Shown piece by piece: positions 33,964-43,357 of a stretch of 64,000 bases of DNA. A program made the translations under genes and the position numbers. The number at the start of each line of letters is the position of its first letter. Position 1 is the first letter of the stretch. Source of the DNA: Microbacterium sp. H1-D42. GTDB taxonomy: Bacteria > Actinomycetota > Actinomycetes > Actinomycetales > Microbacteriaceae. Under the pieces are notes generated by a model. That model was given only the letters and a program-made list of their open reading frames with translations. It was not told the DNA's origin and searched no databases. The stretch covers positions 310,001 to 374,000 of the forward strand of contig NZ_CP093342.1 of NCBI RefSeq assembly GCF_022637555.1. The letters run 5' to 3'.

Positions 33964-35349
33964 GTGGCCGAACAGTCCCGTCTTGACAAGGTCATCGCCC
34001 TCGCCCGCCACCGCGGGTTCGTGTTCCAAGCGGGTGAGATCTACGGCGGTTCCCGATCGGCATGGGACTACGGCCCCCTCGGCACCGAGCTGAAGGAGAA
34101 CATCCGCAGGCAGTGGTGGCAGACCTTCGTGCGCGGACGCGGCGACATGGTTGGGCTCGACTCGAGCATCATCCTGCCCAAGCGCGTCTGGGAGGCCTCC
34201 GGCCACGTCGCCACGTTCTCGGACCCGCTGGTCGAGTGCCTGCAGTGCCACAAGCGCCACCGCGAGGACCACCTCATCGAGGCATACGAGGCGAAGAAGG
34301 GCCGCAAGCCCGAGAACGGCATGGCCGACATCCCCTGCCCCGACTGCGGCACCCGCGGTCGCTGGACCGAGCCGAAGTCCTTCTCGGGTCTGATCAAGAC
34401 GTACCTAGGCGTCGTCGATGACGAGTCGGGCCTGCACTACATGCGCCCCGAGACGGCCCAGGGCATCTTCGTGAACTTCTCGAACGTGCTCACCGCTTCG
34501 CGCAAGAAGCCGCCGTTCGGCATCGGCCAGGTCGGCAAGGCGTTCCGCAACGAGATCACGCCGGGCAACTTCATCTTCCGCACCCGCGAGTTCGAGCAGA
34601 TGGAGATCGAGTACTTCGTGCCGCCGGCTGAGGCGCAGGAGTGGTTCGAGCACTGGGTCAAGGCATGCTGGGACTGGTTCATCGACCTGGGTGTCGACCC
34701 CGAGAACATGCGCCAGTTCGACGTGCCAGAGGATGAGCGCGCGCACTACTCGGCCGGCACGATCGACTTCGAGTACCGCTTCGGCTTCCAGGGCTCGGAG
34801 TGGGGCGAGCTGATGGGTGTCGCCAACCGCACCGACTACGACCTGTCGAGCCACAGCGAGGCCTCCGGCCAGAGTCTGACCTACTTCGACCAGGCGTCGG
34901 GAGAGCGTTACACCCCCTACGTGATCGAGCCGTCGTTCGGTCTGACCCGGTCGATGATGGCCTTCCTCGTCGACGCGTACGAAGAGGAAGAGGTGCCCAA
35001 CGCCAAGGGCGGCACCGACACCCGCACCGTGCTGAAGCTCGACCCGCGCCTGGCGCCGGTCAAGGTCGCTGTGCTTCCGCTCTCGCGCAACGAGCGCCTC
35101 TCGCCGCTGGCGCGCGAGGTGGCCGACACGCTGCGCGGCCGCTGGAACATCGACTTCGATGACGCCGGGGCGATCGGTCGCCGCTACCGTCGTCAGGACG
35201 AGGTCGGCACCCCGTTCTGCGTCACCGTCGACTTCGACTCGCTCGACGACCGCGCCGTCACCGTGCGCGACCGCGACACCATGAGCCAGGAGCGCGTGCC
35301 GCTCGACGCCCTCGAGACCTACCTCGCGGAGCGCCTGCGCGGAGCCTGA
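33964..35349 (+). CDS. glyS: glycyl-tRNA synthetase (class II, alpha2 type)
   Basis: The 461-aa enzyme charges tRNA-Gly and is of the eukaryote/archaea-like dimeric type found in actinobacteria. It starts at GTG with GGAG 5-8 nt upstream. A zinc-binding insert has CLQCHKRH and CPDCG. Class II motif 2 is [21 protein letters not shown] and motif 3 is in [13 protein letters not shown]. The C-terminal anticodon-binding domain runs from [16 protein letters not shown] to the end. A TAGGAT -10 candidate (33901-33906) gives a ~50-nt leader with a small hairpin (33914-33930), too short for a T-box. A strong terminator follows. Confidence 0.97.
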   Translation: MAEQSRLDKVIALARHRGFVFQAGEIYGGSRSAWDYGPLGTELKENIRRQWWQTFVRGRGDMVGLDSSIILPKRVWEASGHVATFSDPLVECLQCHKRHREDHLIEAYEAKKGRKPENGMADIPCPDCGTRGRWTEPKSFSGLIKTYLGVVDDESGLHYMRPETAQGIFVNFSNVLTASRKKPPFGIGQVGKAFRNEITPGNFIFRTREFEQMEIEYFVPPAEAQEWFEHWVKACWDWFIDLGVDPENMRQFDVPEDERAHYSAGTIDFEYRFGFQGSEWGELMGVANRTDYDLSSHSEASGQSLTYFDQASGERYTPYVIEPSFGLTRSMMAFLVDAYEEEEVPNAKGGTDTRTVLKLDPRLAPVKVAVLPLSRNERLSPLAREVADTLRGRWNIDFDDAGAIGRRYRRQDEVGTPFCVTVDFDSLDDRAVTVRDRDTMSQERVPLDALETYLAERLRGA

Positions 35350-35383
35350 CCCGCTCTTCTCACACGCCGCCCCTGCTGATCGT

Positions 35384-35423
35384 CGCCGCCCCTGCTGGAC
35401 GACGCGATTCAGCAGGGGCGGCG
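35384..35423. terminator. GC-rich terminator hairpin after glyS
   Basis: Perfect 14-bp arms CGCCGCCCCTGCTG (35384-35397) and the complementary 35410-35423 enclose a 12-nt loop. An extra half-copy of the arm lies just upstream (GCCGCCCCTGCTG at 35366-35378) and another just downstream, so alternative pairings exist. It is placed 35 nt after the glyS stop codon. Confidence 0.75.
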
Positions 35424-35470
35424 GCGTTGTGCAGGGGCGGCGACGGAAGTGCGCTGGCTAGAGTGAGCGC

Positions 35471-36178
35471 ATGAGTGCACTGTCGGACGCTGGATCGCTG
35501 ATCGAATCGGATGCTGTCGCACGCGACAACCGGGCGAGACGGCGCACCTGGGTGATCGGCGGCGCGCTGCTGGTGCTGTCGGCGCTGGTCGTATTGGTGC
35601 GGGTGCTCACGTATCGTGCCGGCATCGTCGGCGAGTCGCCGGCCTGGGCGTATTACATCAAGGATTGGCTGTGGGGGATCGGCGCATTGATTCTGGTGAT
35701 CGGCCTCGGCCGTGCGGGCAGCATCACCGGCCGTCGACCATTCGCCACGATCTTGGTGATCCTGCAGATCATCGTCGCCTCGCCGGCGGCAGCGTGGTAC
35801 CTGTCCACCCGTCTGCCCGATCTTCCGACGAGCACACACGCCGCGGAAGACGCCTGGACCGCCGTGTTCATCCCCTACTACCTCGCGGTCTTCGCACTCA
35901 CATTCACCGCGGCACTTGCGATCGGCCTGGTGCGTGCGGTGCCAGCGCCCTGGTGCTGGGCGCCGTCGGTGGCGTTTCTCGTCGCGATCGTCTTCGGATC
36001 CGCGGTATCTGGGGGAGCGTACGTCCTGGGCGGGTTCAGCGTCGTCTACCTGCCGGTGATCAGCACTGGGCTCCTCGGCATGCTGGCCATCGTGCTGGGC
36101 ATCCGCGCGGGGCGCGACGAGCCTGCAGAGACGAGAAGACCCCTCCCGGAATTCCAAGAGGGGTCTGCTCAGCGTTAG
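35471..36178 (+). CDS. polytopic membrane protein of unknown function, 235 aa
   Basis: The protein has about six TM helices: residues ~27-45, 63-80, 92-110, 133-153, 161-182 and 187-207. Cytoplasmic tails are charged and no motif is recognised. TAGAGT lies 6 nt before the ATG (leaderless pattern). The last codons contain a 9-bp hairpin (36137-36166) that looks like a terminator for the opposite strand. It is convergent with a 35-aa gene whose stop codon lies 2 bp past this gene's stop. Confidence 0.75.
   Translation: MSALSDAGSLIESDAVARDNRARRRTWVIGGALLVLSALVVLVRVLTYRAGIVGESPAWAYYIKDWLWGIGALILVIGLGRAGSITGRRPFATILVILQIIVASPAAAWYLSTRLPDLPTSTHAAEDAWTAVFIPYYLAVFALTFTAALAIGLVRAVPAPWCWAPSVAFLVAIVFGSAVSGGAYVLGGFSVVYLPVISTGLLGMLAIVLGIRAGRDEPAETRRPLPEFQEGSAQR
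36137..36166. terminator. hairpin within the 3' end of a coding region
   Basis: Arms AGACCCCTC (36137-36145) and GAGGGGTCT (36158-36166) with a 12-nt loop lie inside the last codons of the rightward membrane-protein gene. For the leftward 35-aa gene it comes 14 nt after the stop and is followed by a pyrimidine-rich stretch, fitting a terminator in that direction; it may act both ways. Confidence 0.6.
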
Positions 36179-36179
36179 C

Positions 36180-36287
36180 TCAGAAGTCTTCGCCTTCGGC
36201 CTGCGAGGGGTGCTTGTCGAACCAGTAGGGGCGGCCGATGTGCAGGTGGGCGTCGCTGTCGAAGAGGGTGCTGTCGTCGCGTTCCAT
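36180..36287 (-). CDS. small acidic protein, 35 aa
   Basis: The frame starts MERDDSTLFDSDAHLHIGRP and ends HPSQAEGEDF. A strong AAGGAG ribosome site lies 6 nt before the ATG, and a hairpin terminator follows the stop. Together these make a real gene likely despite the size. It is hydrophilic with no TM helix, no Cys, and two His-x-His-like positions (HLH). No maturation or export genes for a modified peptide are nearby. The function is unknown. Confidence 0.65.
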   Translation of the reverse strand: MERDDSTLFDSDAHLHIGRPYWFDKHPSQAEGEDF

Positions 36288-36455
36288 GAGTGGCTCCTTT
36301 GCGCGTGGATGAGGTCTACCTCCAGCCTCACTCAGGGTTCACCACTCTTATGGCGGATTCGATGCGAAAGAAACGCCATTCCTCAGCGATTGACAAGACG
36401 ACAGGTGCCGCAGGCCCTGTCGCACCGATTCCGGGCATCCGACGCTGTTGACGAG

Positions 36456-36521
36456 AAAGGCGATCCGCTCGCAGCAGGTCGATCTCTGAGAAATCGACCT
36501 GCTCACGGCGGATCGCCTTTT
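36456..36521. terminator. two-stage stem terminator 3' of the GH38 gene
   Basis: The outer 13-bp arms AAAGGCGATCCGC (36456-36468) and 36508-36520 and the inner 11-bp arms AGCAGGTCGAT (36473-36483) and 36493-36503 form a long stem with 4-nt bulges and a short loop. A/T runs on the outside give a U-tract in either direction, so it can stop both strands. The remaining gap 36288-36455 shows no gene. Confidence 0.85.
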
Positions 36522-36560
36522 CCGGGCGGGCGCGCAGCGCGCCGCCCACGTCAGCGCGCC

Positions 36561-39500
36561 TCAGGCGCGGGTGATGCGCACGGTGCGCACCTCGAACGGG
36601 CGCAGCGACAGCTTGCCGCCCGTGCGAGCGTCGTCGAGGTCGTCCTCGATCAGCGAGACCTCGCGGATGCCCGAGTGCGCGAACCCGACCGACAGCGCCC
36701 CCGTGGTGCGGCGACCGAGCGACTCGTACACGCGCACGATGACATCGCCGGAGCGGTCGTCGGCCAGCTTCACCGACGACACCACGATGCCTTCGCCGGT
36801 CACCGAGACCAGCGGCTCGACCTCGTTCGCTCCGCGGACCAGCGTCGCCGGCGCGTTGAGCTTGATGCCCTCCGCGGTGGCGATGGCGGCATCAGCGCCG
36901 ATCACGAAGCCGACCTCGATCTCGTGGTGGCCGTGGTCGGTGTCCGGGTCGGGGAAGCGCGGAGCGCGCAGCAGCGAGAGGCGCACGGTCGTGGTGATGT
37001 CATCACCGTCGACCTCGCGCGACGTGTCGAAGCCGTAGATCGAGTCGTTCACGAGGGCGGCGCCGAAGCCGTCGTCCTCCTGCGCGAGCACGAAGCGGTG
37101 CATCGAGGTCTCGAACTTCGCAGCCTCCCAGCTGGTGTTCACATGCGTCACCCGGCGCTGGAAGCCGAACTGCGTCTCGGCCAGCGTCTCGCGCGCGAAG
37201 AGGTCGAGCGGGAAGGCGAGCTTGAGCAGCTTCTCGGTCTCGTTCCAGTCGATGTCGTTGATCAGCAGCACCGTGCGCGAGTCGGCTCGGAGCACGATGG
37301 TCTGCTCGATCGTGGACTTCGAGAACTCCCGCTTGATCAGAACGGTCGCCGCGCCGTCGATGACGGATGCCGAGATCGATGCGACCCCGGTCAGGTCGTC
37401 GACCCGGTTCTTGTAGTACCGATCGATGTCCCATGCATCCCACATGTTGGGGAAGTCCTGGTGCATCTGGAACAGGTTGGCGGGCTTGCCGGCGGGGATC
37501 GTCTCGCGGCCGGTGGCCTTGTCGATCGCCGAGATGATCAGACCCTCTGCCGAGACGACGACCGAGACCAGGTCGTTCTCCAGGCGGAAGCCGTCCGGCA
37601 GCTCGGTGAGAGTCGCCGGGCCGCTGCCGAAGTCGGCGGCGGTGACGGCGACGGCGCCGAGAGCGCGGTCATCGGATGCTGCCGTGAGCGAGGTCGGAGT
37701 GAAGCGCAGCAGCGTGTCACCCTCGCCTGCGAGGGCGTCGCGTGCCGCGGTGGACAGCTCTTCAGCATCCGAGATCACACCCGTCAGCACCTCGACGGCT
37801 TCGCGGTGCACCCACGCGATCGAGGTGCCGGGCAGGATGTCGTGGAACTCGTGCAGCAGCACGAGCTGCCACAGCCGGTCGAGCTCTTCGTACGGGTACT
37901 CGGTGCCGTGCTGCACGGCAGCGGTCGCCGCCCACAGCTCGGCCTCGATGAGCGCCTGCTCCGCCCAGCGGTGCAGCGCCTTGGTGGCGTGCTGGCTGGT
38001 GAGGGTGCCGCGGTGCAGCTCGAGGTAGAGCTCGCCGACCCAGACGGCGGGGTCGGTCAGCTCGGCGCGAGCGTCGTCGAAGAACTCGTCAGGGTGCTTC
38101 CACTCGACCTTCGCCGAGCCCTCGAGGTCGGCCAGACGCGACGCCTTTCCGGTCATCTCGCGGGTCGTGCCGCCGCCGCCGTCACCCCAGCCGACCGGGG
38201 CGATCGACATCGTGCCGACACGGTTCTCCTTGAACTGGCGGGAGGCCTTCGCGACCTCCATGCCGCTCAGCTGCGAGTTGTACGTGTCCATCGACGGGAA
38301 GTGCGTGAACATCCGCGAGCCGTCGATGCCCTCCCACAGGAACGAGTGGTGCGGGAAGACGTTGCGCTGGTTCCACGAGATCTTCTGCGTGAAGAACCAC
38401 TCGAAGCCGGCGCGGCGCATCAGCTGCGGCAGCGCGGGGGAGTAGCCGAAGCTGTCCGGCAGCCAGACGCCCTTCGACCGGATGCCGAATTCACGCTCGA
38501 AGAAGCGCTGGCCGTGCGAGAACTGGCGCACCAGTGACTCGCCGGTGGGCATGACGGTGTCGGACTCGACCCACATGCCGCCAAGGGGCAGGAACTTCCC
38601 GTCGGCGACGGCTGCCTTCACGCGCTCCCAGACCTCGGGGCGGTGCTCCTTGATCCAGGCGTACTGCTGCGCGCTGGACATGCCGTACTTGAAGTCGGGC
38701 TGCTCGTCGATGAGCGTCGTCATCGACGAGGTCGTGCGGGCGACCTTGCGGATCGTCTCGCGCACCGGCCACAGCCAGGCGGAGTCGATGTGCGCGTGAC
38801 CGATGGCGGCGATGCGGTGCGCGCTCGCGTCGGCGGGGGACGCCAGCACCTCGGTCAGCTGGGCACGGGCATCCGACGCGGTCTCGACGATGCGCTGCAG
38901 GTCGAGCGCATCCAGCGCGTTGTCGAGCGCCTGCAGGATGCGCATCCGGCGCGGGGAGGTCTCGGGCAGCTCTGCCTGCAGCTCGATGAGCACCTCGAGG
39001 TCGAGGGACAGGTCGAACACCTCCGGCTCGAACACGGCGAGGTCCATGTGCCGCACGCGGTACAGCGGCTCGGGGGACGAGGTCTGGATGTCACCCTCCT
39101 GCGTCGGCAGGAAGGGGTGGTAGTCGAGCAGCACCGGGTTCGATGCGCCTTCGAGGTAGAACTCGACGGCACTGCCCGGCTCGGCGTCGATGGCCACCCA
39201 CTGGTTGCGCGGGTTGATGCTCTTCAGGGGCGTGCCGTCGGGGCGGTACGCGAGCGCCTCGCACTGGAAGCCGGGCATGTTGATGTCGAAGCCGAGATCG
39301 ATGAGCGCCTCGATGCGCTTGCCTGCCCAGTCCGCCGGCACCTCGCCGCGCACGCGGAACCAGGTGGTGCTCCAGGCCGGGCCCCACATGGTGCCGGCGC
39401 TGAACGGCTCGAACTCGAGGGCGAGGCCGTCGGCCGGGGCGATCGGCTCGCCGGGCAGCTGGTTCGCGGTGATCTCGAGCGGGACGCGCGCCGAGTGGAT

Positions 39501-39569
39501 GGCGGGCCGCACGCGCTCGGTGAGGACGCGGTTCACGCGTCCGACGGTGAGCGAGGTCTCTTCGTGCAT
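36561..39569 (-). CDS. GH38 alpha-mannosidase, cytoplasmic
   Basis: The 1002-aa protein is the usual length for bacterial GH38. An N-terminal beta domain is followed by the catalytic (beta/alpha)7 domain with zinc ligands in GHAHIDSAWLW (His260, Asp262). The nucleophile Asp372 is in VWLPDSFGYSPALPQLMRR and another ligand region is APVGWGDGGGG. C-terminal beta domains follow from ~residue 640. There is no signal peptide, so it acts on imported glycans, removing alpha-linked mannose from oligomannose or hybrid N-glycans. The ribosome site is GGAGGA. A TACAAT -10 candidate lies at 39612-39607. It is divergent from the LacI-type regulator with a shared operator region. Confidence 0.93.
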   Translation of the reverse strand: MHEETSLTVGRVNRVLTERVRPAIHSARVPLEITANQLPGEPIAPADGLALEFEPFSAGTMWGPAWSTTWFRVRGEVPADWAGKRIEALIDLGFDINMPGFQCEALAYRPDGTPLKSINPRNQWVAIDAEPGSAVEFYLEGASNPVLLDYHPFLPTQEGDIQTSSPEPLYRVRHMDLAVFEPEVFDLSLDLEVLIELQAELPETSPRRMRILQALDNALDALDLQRIVETASDARAQLTEVLASPADASAHRIAAIGHAHIDSAWLWPVRETIRKVARTTSSMTTLIDEQPDFKYGMSSAQQYAWIKEHRPEVWERVKAAVADGKFLPLGGMWVESDTVMPTGESLVRQFSHGQRFFEREFGIRSKGVWLPDSFGYSPALPQLMRRAGFEWFFTQKISWNQRNVFPHHSFLWEGIDGSRMFTHFPSMDTYNSQLSGMEVAKASRQFKENRVGTMSIAPVGWGDGGGGTTREMTGKASRLADLEGSAKVEWKHPDEFFDDARAELTDPAVWVGELYLELHRGTLTSQHATKALHRWAEQALIEAELWAATAAVQHGTEYPYEELDRLWQLVLLHEFHDILPGTSIAWVHREAVEVLTGVISDAEELSTAARDALAGEGDTLLRFTPTSLTAASDDRALGAVAVTAADFGSGPATLTELPDGFRLENDLVSVVVSAEGLIISAIDKATGRETIPAGKPANLFQMHQDFPNMWDAWDIDRYYKNRVDDLTGVASISASVIDGAATVLIKREFSKSTIEQTIVLRADSRTVLLINDIDWNETEKLLKLAFPLDLFARETLAETQFGFQRRVTHVNTSWEAAKFETSMHRFVLAQEDDGFGAALVNDSIYGFDTSREVDGDDITTTVRLSLLRAPRFPDPDTDHGHHEIEVGFVIGADAAIATAEGIKLNAPATLVRGANEVEPLVSVTGEGIVVSSVKLADDRSGDVIVRVYESLGRRTTGALSVGFAHSGIREVSLIEDDLDDARTGGKLSLRPFEVRTVRITRA

Positions 39570-39651
39570 CGGTGTGTCCTCCGGGTGGCGGAATGTGGGG
39601 TGGCGGATTGTACGTAAGAATGTGGGGAAGTGCTCGCACTGGGGACGAGCA

Positions 39652-39667
39652 ACTAAAACGATCTAGT
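39652..39667. promoter_or_regulatory. LacI-type operator A (regulator/GH38 intergenic region)
   Basis: The sequence ACTAAAACGATCTAGT is an imperfect palindrome centred on CG. It directly abuts the -10 hexamer TACGGT (39667-39672) of the regulator gene, whose ATG is 6 nt further on. The same motif occurs at 44869-44884 and 49703-49718 (consensus ACTAWANCGNTWTAGT, with a mismatch or two per site). Autorepression is expected. Confidence 0.8.
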
Positions 39668-39678
39668 ACGGTGAGTCT

Positions 39679-40710
39679 ATGTCACGGTCCAAGCGTGTCA
39701 CCATCGCGGACATCGCGCGAGAGGCGGGGGTCTCTCCCGGCGCGGTTTCCTTCGCGCTGAACGGGCGCCCCGGGGTGAGCGAGGAGACGCGTCAGCGCAT
39801 TCTCGAGATCGCGGATCGCCACAGCTGGCAGCCGAGCTCGACAGCGCGCGCGCTGGTGGGCGCGAAGGCCGGTGTGATCGGGCTCGCCGTCAACCGCCCC
39901 GCGCGGACGCTCGGCACGGAGGCCTTCTTCACCGAGCTCATCGCCGGCGCGCAGTCGTCGCTCGCGACGCGGCGCATCGGGCTGCAGCTGGTGGTGGTGC
40001 CCACGATCGAGGACGAGATCTCGACCTACCGGCGCTGGAGCAGCGCGAACCAGGTCGACGGAGTGATCATGCTCGACCCGCGCGACGACGACCCCCGGCT
40101 GCCGGTGCTGCGTGATGTGCAGCTGCCGGCCGTGGTGATCGGCAGTGCGCCGCCCGCCGGCGATGACGACGGCACGGTGGCGGTCTGGCTGGATGACGCC
40201 GAGGCGGCGCACACCGTCTTCGACTACGTCGCCGGGCTCGGGCACCGCCGCGTCGCCTATGTCTCGGGTCCGGCCGTCTTCCAGCACACGCGCATCCGCG
40301 CGGACGTCCTGGAGGGGCTGGCGGCACGGGGGGTCGACGGCGAGACGATCGCCACGGACTTCTCGCCGGCCGAGGCATCGGCCGCCGCGCGCAAGCTGCT
40401 CAGTCGCACCGAGCGCCCCAGTGCGATCGTTTTCGACAACGACGTGATGTGCATCGCGGGGCTTCGGGTCGCGCAGGAGATGGGCATCGCCGTGCCGGGG
40501 GCGCTGTCGCTGGCATCCTTCGACGACTCAGTGGTCGCGGGGCTTGTGCATCCGTCGATCACCGCCCTCACGCGCGACACGTTCGAGCTGGGCGTCCGCT
40601 CTGCCGAGCTGCTGCTCGCGCGACTCGACTCCGCCGACGCACCGCGCGATCGGCAAGGGCCACGACCGACGCTGTCCGTGCGCGAGAGCACGTCCCGCCC
40701 CGGCGCCTGA
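39679..40710 (+). CDS. LacI-family repressor of the N-glycan locus
   Basis: The 343-aa protein has an N-terminal LacI helix-turn-helix (VTIADIAREAGVSPGAVSFAL) with hinge helix region PSSTARALVG. A periplasmic-binding-protein-like ligand domain follows at residues ~60-335 (GVIGLAVNRP, AIVFDNDVMCIAGL, LASFDDSVVAGLVHPSITAL). It is placed between the GH38 gene and the sulfatase/GH5 operon, and its operator type recurs at the locus promoters, so it is the likely local regulator. The inducer is probably a breakdown product such as a mannose-GlcNAc oligosaccharide. The transcript appears leaderless. Confidence 0.9.
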   Translation: MSRSKRVTIADIAREAGVSPGAVSFALNGRPGVSEETRQRILEIADRHSWQPSSTARALVGAKAGVIGLAVNRPARTLGTEAFFTELIAGAQSSLATRRIGLQLVVVPTIEDEISTYRRWSSANQVDGVIMLDPRDDDPRLPVLRDVQLPAVVIGSAPPAGDDDGTVAVWLDDAEAAHTVFDYVAGLGHRRVAYVSGPAVFQHTRIRADVLEGLAARGVDGETIATDFSPAEASAAARKLLSRTERPSAIVFDNDVMCIAGLRVAQEMGIAVPGALSLASFDDSVVAGLVHPSITALTRDTFELGVRSAELLLARLDSADAPRDRQGPRPTLSVRESTSRPGA

Positions 40711-40742
40711 TCGCCCCGGCGCCAGGCCGCGTCACGCCGCCG

Positions 40743-42065
40743 TCAGGACCGCGGAAGCCAGGACACCGGATCCCAGCCGAACTCCGCTGCCCAGCCAAGC
40801 AGGTCTGCGCGCAGGGCGGCGGCGATGGTCGGATGCTGGGCAGACACATCCGTGGTCTCGGCCGGGTCGGCTGTGAGGTCGACGAGGATGCTGCTGGCCG
40901 GATCGAACGGCCCACCGAGATGCTCCCGTGCCGACAGTGTCAGCTTGTACCGCCCTCGACGGGCGGCCAGCTGCGGACCGTACTCCCAGAACAGGGTGCG
41001 CTCATCGAGCAGGGTGCGCTCATCGGCATCCGCTCCTCGCAGCACCTCGAGAACGCTCTGCCCGTCGATGCCCTCAGCGGCAGGGGCGCCGGCGGCCTCG
41101 AGCAGCGTCGGCAGAAGATCCATCATGGTCGCCGGCGCAGTCAGCGAGACGCCCTGCGGCAGGCAGGCCGGCCACGAGATGATCGCCGGCACGCGGATGC
41201 CGCCATCGAACAGTGAACCCTTGTTGCCGCGAAGGCCGCCGCTCGAACCGCCCTGGTAGTCGATCTCCTCACCGTTCAGCCAGTTGCGGCTCTCGGTCGA
41301 CGGGCCGTTGTCAGACGAGAAGAACACGATCGTGTCATCGGCGATGCCCGCAGCGTCCAGGGCATCGAGGATCCGGCCGACCCCGTCATCCATCGCGGCG
41401 ATCATCGCGGCCATGATGCGACGGTCATCGGGCAGGCCGGGGAACCGATCCATATACTCGGCGGGTGCGTGCATCGGGTAGTGCGGCGCGTTGAACGGCA
41501 CGTACGCGAAGAACGGCTCGTCGCCCGCGCCGGCGATGAAGTCGACCGCCTTCTCGGCGATGACCTCGGTCAGGTACCGGCCGTTGTCGTACACCTCCTC
41601 GCCGTCGTCCCACAGGTCGTGCACCGGATTGACGCCCTGCCCCCAGTAGAAGATGTGCGAGTAGTAGTCGACGCAGCCGGCGAGGAAGCCGAAGTGGCGC
41701 TCGAATCCGCGGTCGAGCGGGCGGTACCCGTCACCGACCCCGAGGTGCCACTTGCCGAAGATGCCGGTGCGGTAGCCCTCATCACGCAATCGTGTGGCCA
41801 GCGTCGGCTGCTCGGGCAGGCCAGGGGTGCCGCGCTTGCCGCCGAGGATCTCCTGCACCCCGGCATGCACCGGGTGGAGCCCCGTGAGCAGCGCCGCGCG
41901 CGACGGGGAGCACACCGGGGAGTTCGAATACCAATCCGTCAGACGGATGCCACGGGCGGCGAGTCCGTCGAGGTGCGGCGTGCGCACGTCGTCGCTGCCG
42001 AAGCATCCGACGTCGCCGTAGCCCAGGTCGTCCGCGTAGATGACGACGACGTTCGGACGGCCCAT
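40743..42065 (-). CDS. type I (formylglycine) sulfatase, cytoplasmic, 440 aa
   Basis: The Cys-type sulfatase motif is present as VCSPSRAALLTG with Cys52, to be converted to formylglycine. Metal ligands Asp12/Asp13 lie in VVIYADDLGYGD; GKWHLG and FFSSDNGPS provide further active-site residues. There is no signal peptide, so it acts on imported material. It is the last gene of a three-gene leftward operon; its ATG shares one base with the stop of the GH5 gene. A formylglycine-generating enzyme is needed but is not in the window. The exact sugar-sulfate ester is unknown; a sulfated GlcNAc, Man or Gal of an N-glycan is inferred from context. Confidence 0.9.
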   Translation of the reverse strand: MGRPNVVVIYADDLGYGDVGCFGSDDVRTPHLDGLAARGIRLTDWYSNSPVCSPSRAALLTGLHPVHAGVQEILGGKRGTPGLPEQPTLATRLRDEGYRTGIFGKWHLGVGDGYRPLDRGFERHFGFLAGCVDYYSHIFYWGQGVNPVHDLWDDGEEVYDNGRYLTEVIAEKAVDFIAGAGDEPFFAYVPFNAPHYPMHAPAEYMDRFPGLPDDRRIMAAMIAAMDDGVGRILDALDAAGIADDTIVFFSSDNGPSTESRNWLNGEEIDYQGGSSGGLRGNKGSLFDGGIRVPAIISWPACLPQGVSLTAPATMMDLLPTLLEAAGAPAAEGIDGQSVLEVLRGADADERTLLDERTLFWEYGPQLAARRGRYKLTLSAREHLGGPFDPASSILVDLTADPAETTDVSAQHPTIAAALRADLLGWAAEFGWDPVSWLPRS

Positions 42066-43357
42066 CAGCTCACGACGGTGTTGTTCGAGGAGTACGTTCC
42101 GACGCCCTTCGTGAGATCGGGGCGCAGCAGCTCGGTGATGCCGCGGGCTGCGAGCACAGTGGCATCCGACGCGTCCTTCGACGTGACGAAGGCAGGGTCG
42201 ACGCCGTCACTGATGGCATCCACCCATGCCTGGAAGATCGCGCCGCCCGGGCTCATCGCTCCGCGGCTGACCGGGATCTCGTCGTCGTCCACCTCGACGA
42301 CGATGCCGAGCGTGCGGGCCGGCGTCGCCTGACGCGAGCGCAGTTCGGGGATGATCTCAGCGAAGCGCCTGCCGATCGGCTTGGCCGTGCCGTCGTTCGC
42401 GATAAGCCCCAGCGAGTACTCCAGCTCGGGATAGTCGGCGAGCGACCGGCTGACGTCATGCGAGCACCACCAGGTGACGCCCCAGAGATTCTCCGTTCGT
42501 GCGGCCGACCGCACGGTCGCCTCCAGGAATCCGGGGGTCTCCTCCGGCGTCAGGCAGTTCGAGGGTGCCCCGACCTCCTGCAGCCAGATGGGCCGGTTCG
42601 GGTCGGTCGCGAACGCGCGCGACAGCTCGATCATGTACTCGGCATGACGATCGGATGCCAGGGACGTGCCGCCGTACCGCTGCGCGGTGCCGTTGAAGAT
42701 CCAGGAGTGCACGGTCGTCATGGCGCCGAGGCGCGACGCGTGGGCGGGCGTGAAGCCGTGCCCGTCCATGTACCAGGCGGCGTCGTACTCGCTGTGCACG
42801 TGCTCCTGCCGCGGCGCGGAGCGATCGGCCGCGTCGAGCAGCGTGGTGATCCAGTTCGCCGCCTCTGCCGGGGTGACGGGCCACTGGTGCGGGTGGGTCT
42901 CGGCCGAGAACTGGTTGGTCTCGTTGCCCAGCGTGAAGCCGAGGAAGTTGTCGGCGCCGCCCAGCGCAGCACCGAGCCGCTCGACCAGAGCGACCTGGCC
43001 GCTGAGGGCATCGGGGTGCGTGAACATGTTCTTGTCGTGCCAGGTGTACAGCCACGACGGCACGAAGTCGAAGCTCGACAGGTGCCCCTGGATGACGTCG
43101 ACACTGGCATCCATCCCGAACTCGGCCGCCACGTCGACCACCGCGCGCACGTCGGCGACGGCCTGCTCGCGGATCAGGGTGCGGTTCGGCTGCAGCACCG
43201 TCCACAGCGGGAAGATGCGCACGTGGTCCATGCCGAGTTCGGCGAGGCCGGCGAAGTCGCGACGCACGTCGTCCAGGTTCAGCGACAGCCAGGAGTGCAT
43301 CCACTCCGTCGCCGGGGTGTAGTTCGCACCGAAGCGCAGAGGGGTGTCGGGGCTCAT
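42065..43357 (-). CDS. GH5 beta-mannosidase-like enzyme (subfamily 18 type)
   Basis: The protein is about 430 aa from the ATG at 43357, which overlaps the stop of the upstream sulfatase gene (ATGA). The (beta/alpha)8 fold of clan A is indicated by acid/base Glu146 in [10 protein letters not shown] and nucleophile Glu261 in [10 protein letters not shown]. The start [15 protein letters not shown] and [20 protein letters not shown] resemble GH5_18 enzymes of bifidobacteria and actinomycetes, which hydrolyse the Man-beta-1,4-GlcNAc core of N-glycans. There is no signal peptide. It fits between GH38 action and GlcNAc release. Subfamily assignment is from memory of family sequences. Confidence 0.8.
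   Translation of the reverse strand: MSPDTPLRFGANYTPATEWMHSWLSLNLDDVRRDFAGLAELGMDHVRIFPLWTVLQPNRTLIREQAVADVRAVVDVAAEFGMDASVDVIQGHLSSFDFVPSWLYTWHDKNMFTHPDALSGQVALVERLGAALGGADNFLGFTLGNETNQFSAETHPHQWPVTPAEAANWITTLLDAADRSAPRQEHVHSEYDAAWYMDGHGFTPAHASRLGAMTTVHSWIFNGTAQRYGGTSLASDRHAEYMIELSRAFATDPNRPIWLQEVGAPSNCLTPEETPGFLEATVRSAARTENLWGVTWWCSHDVSRSLADYPELEYSLGLIANDGTAKPIGRRFAEIIPELRSRQATPARTLGIVVEVDDDEIPVSRGAMSPGGAIFQAWVDAISDGVDPAFVTSKDASDATVLAARGITELLRPDLTKGVGTYSSNNTVVS

Noticed and set aside
36180..36287. Modified-peptide (RiPP) precursor
   Set aside because: No cyclase, protease, radical-SAM or export genes lie near it, and the sequence lacks Cys or a recognisable leader-core boundary.
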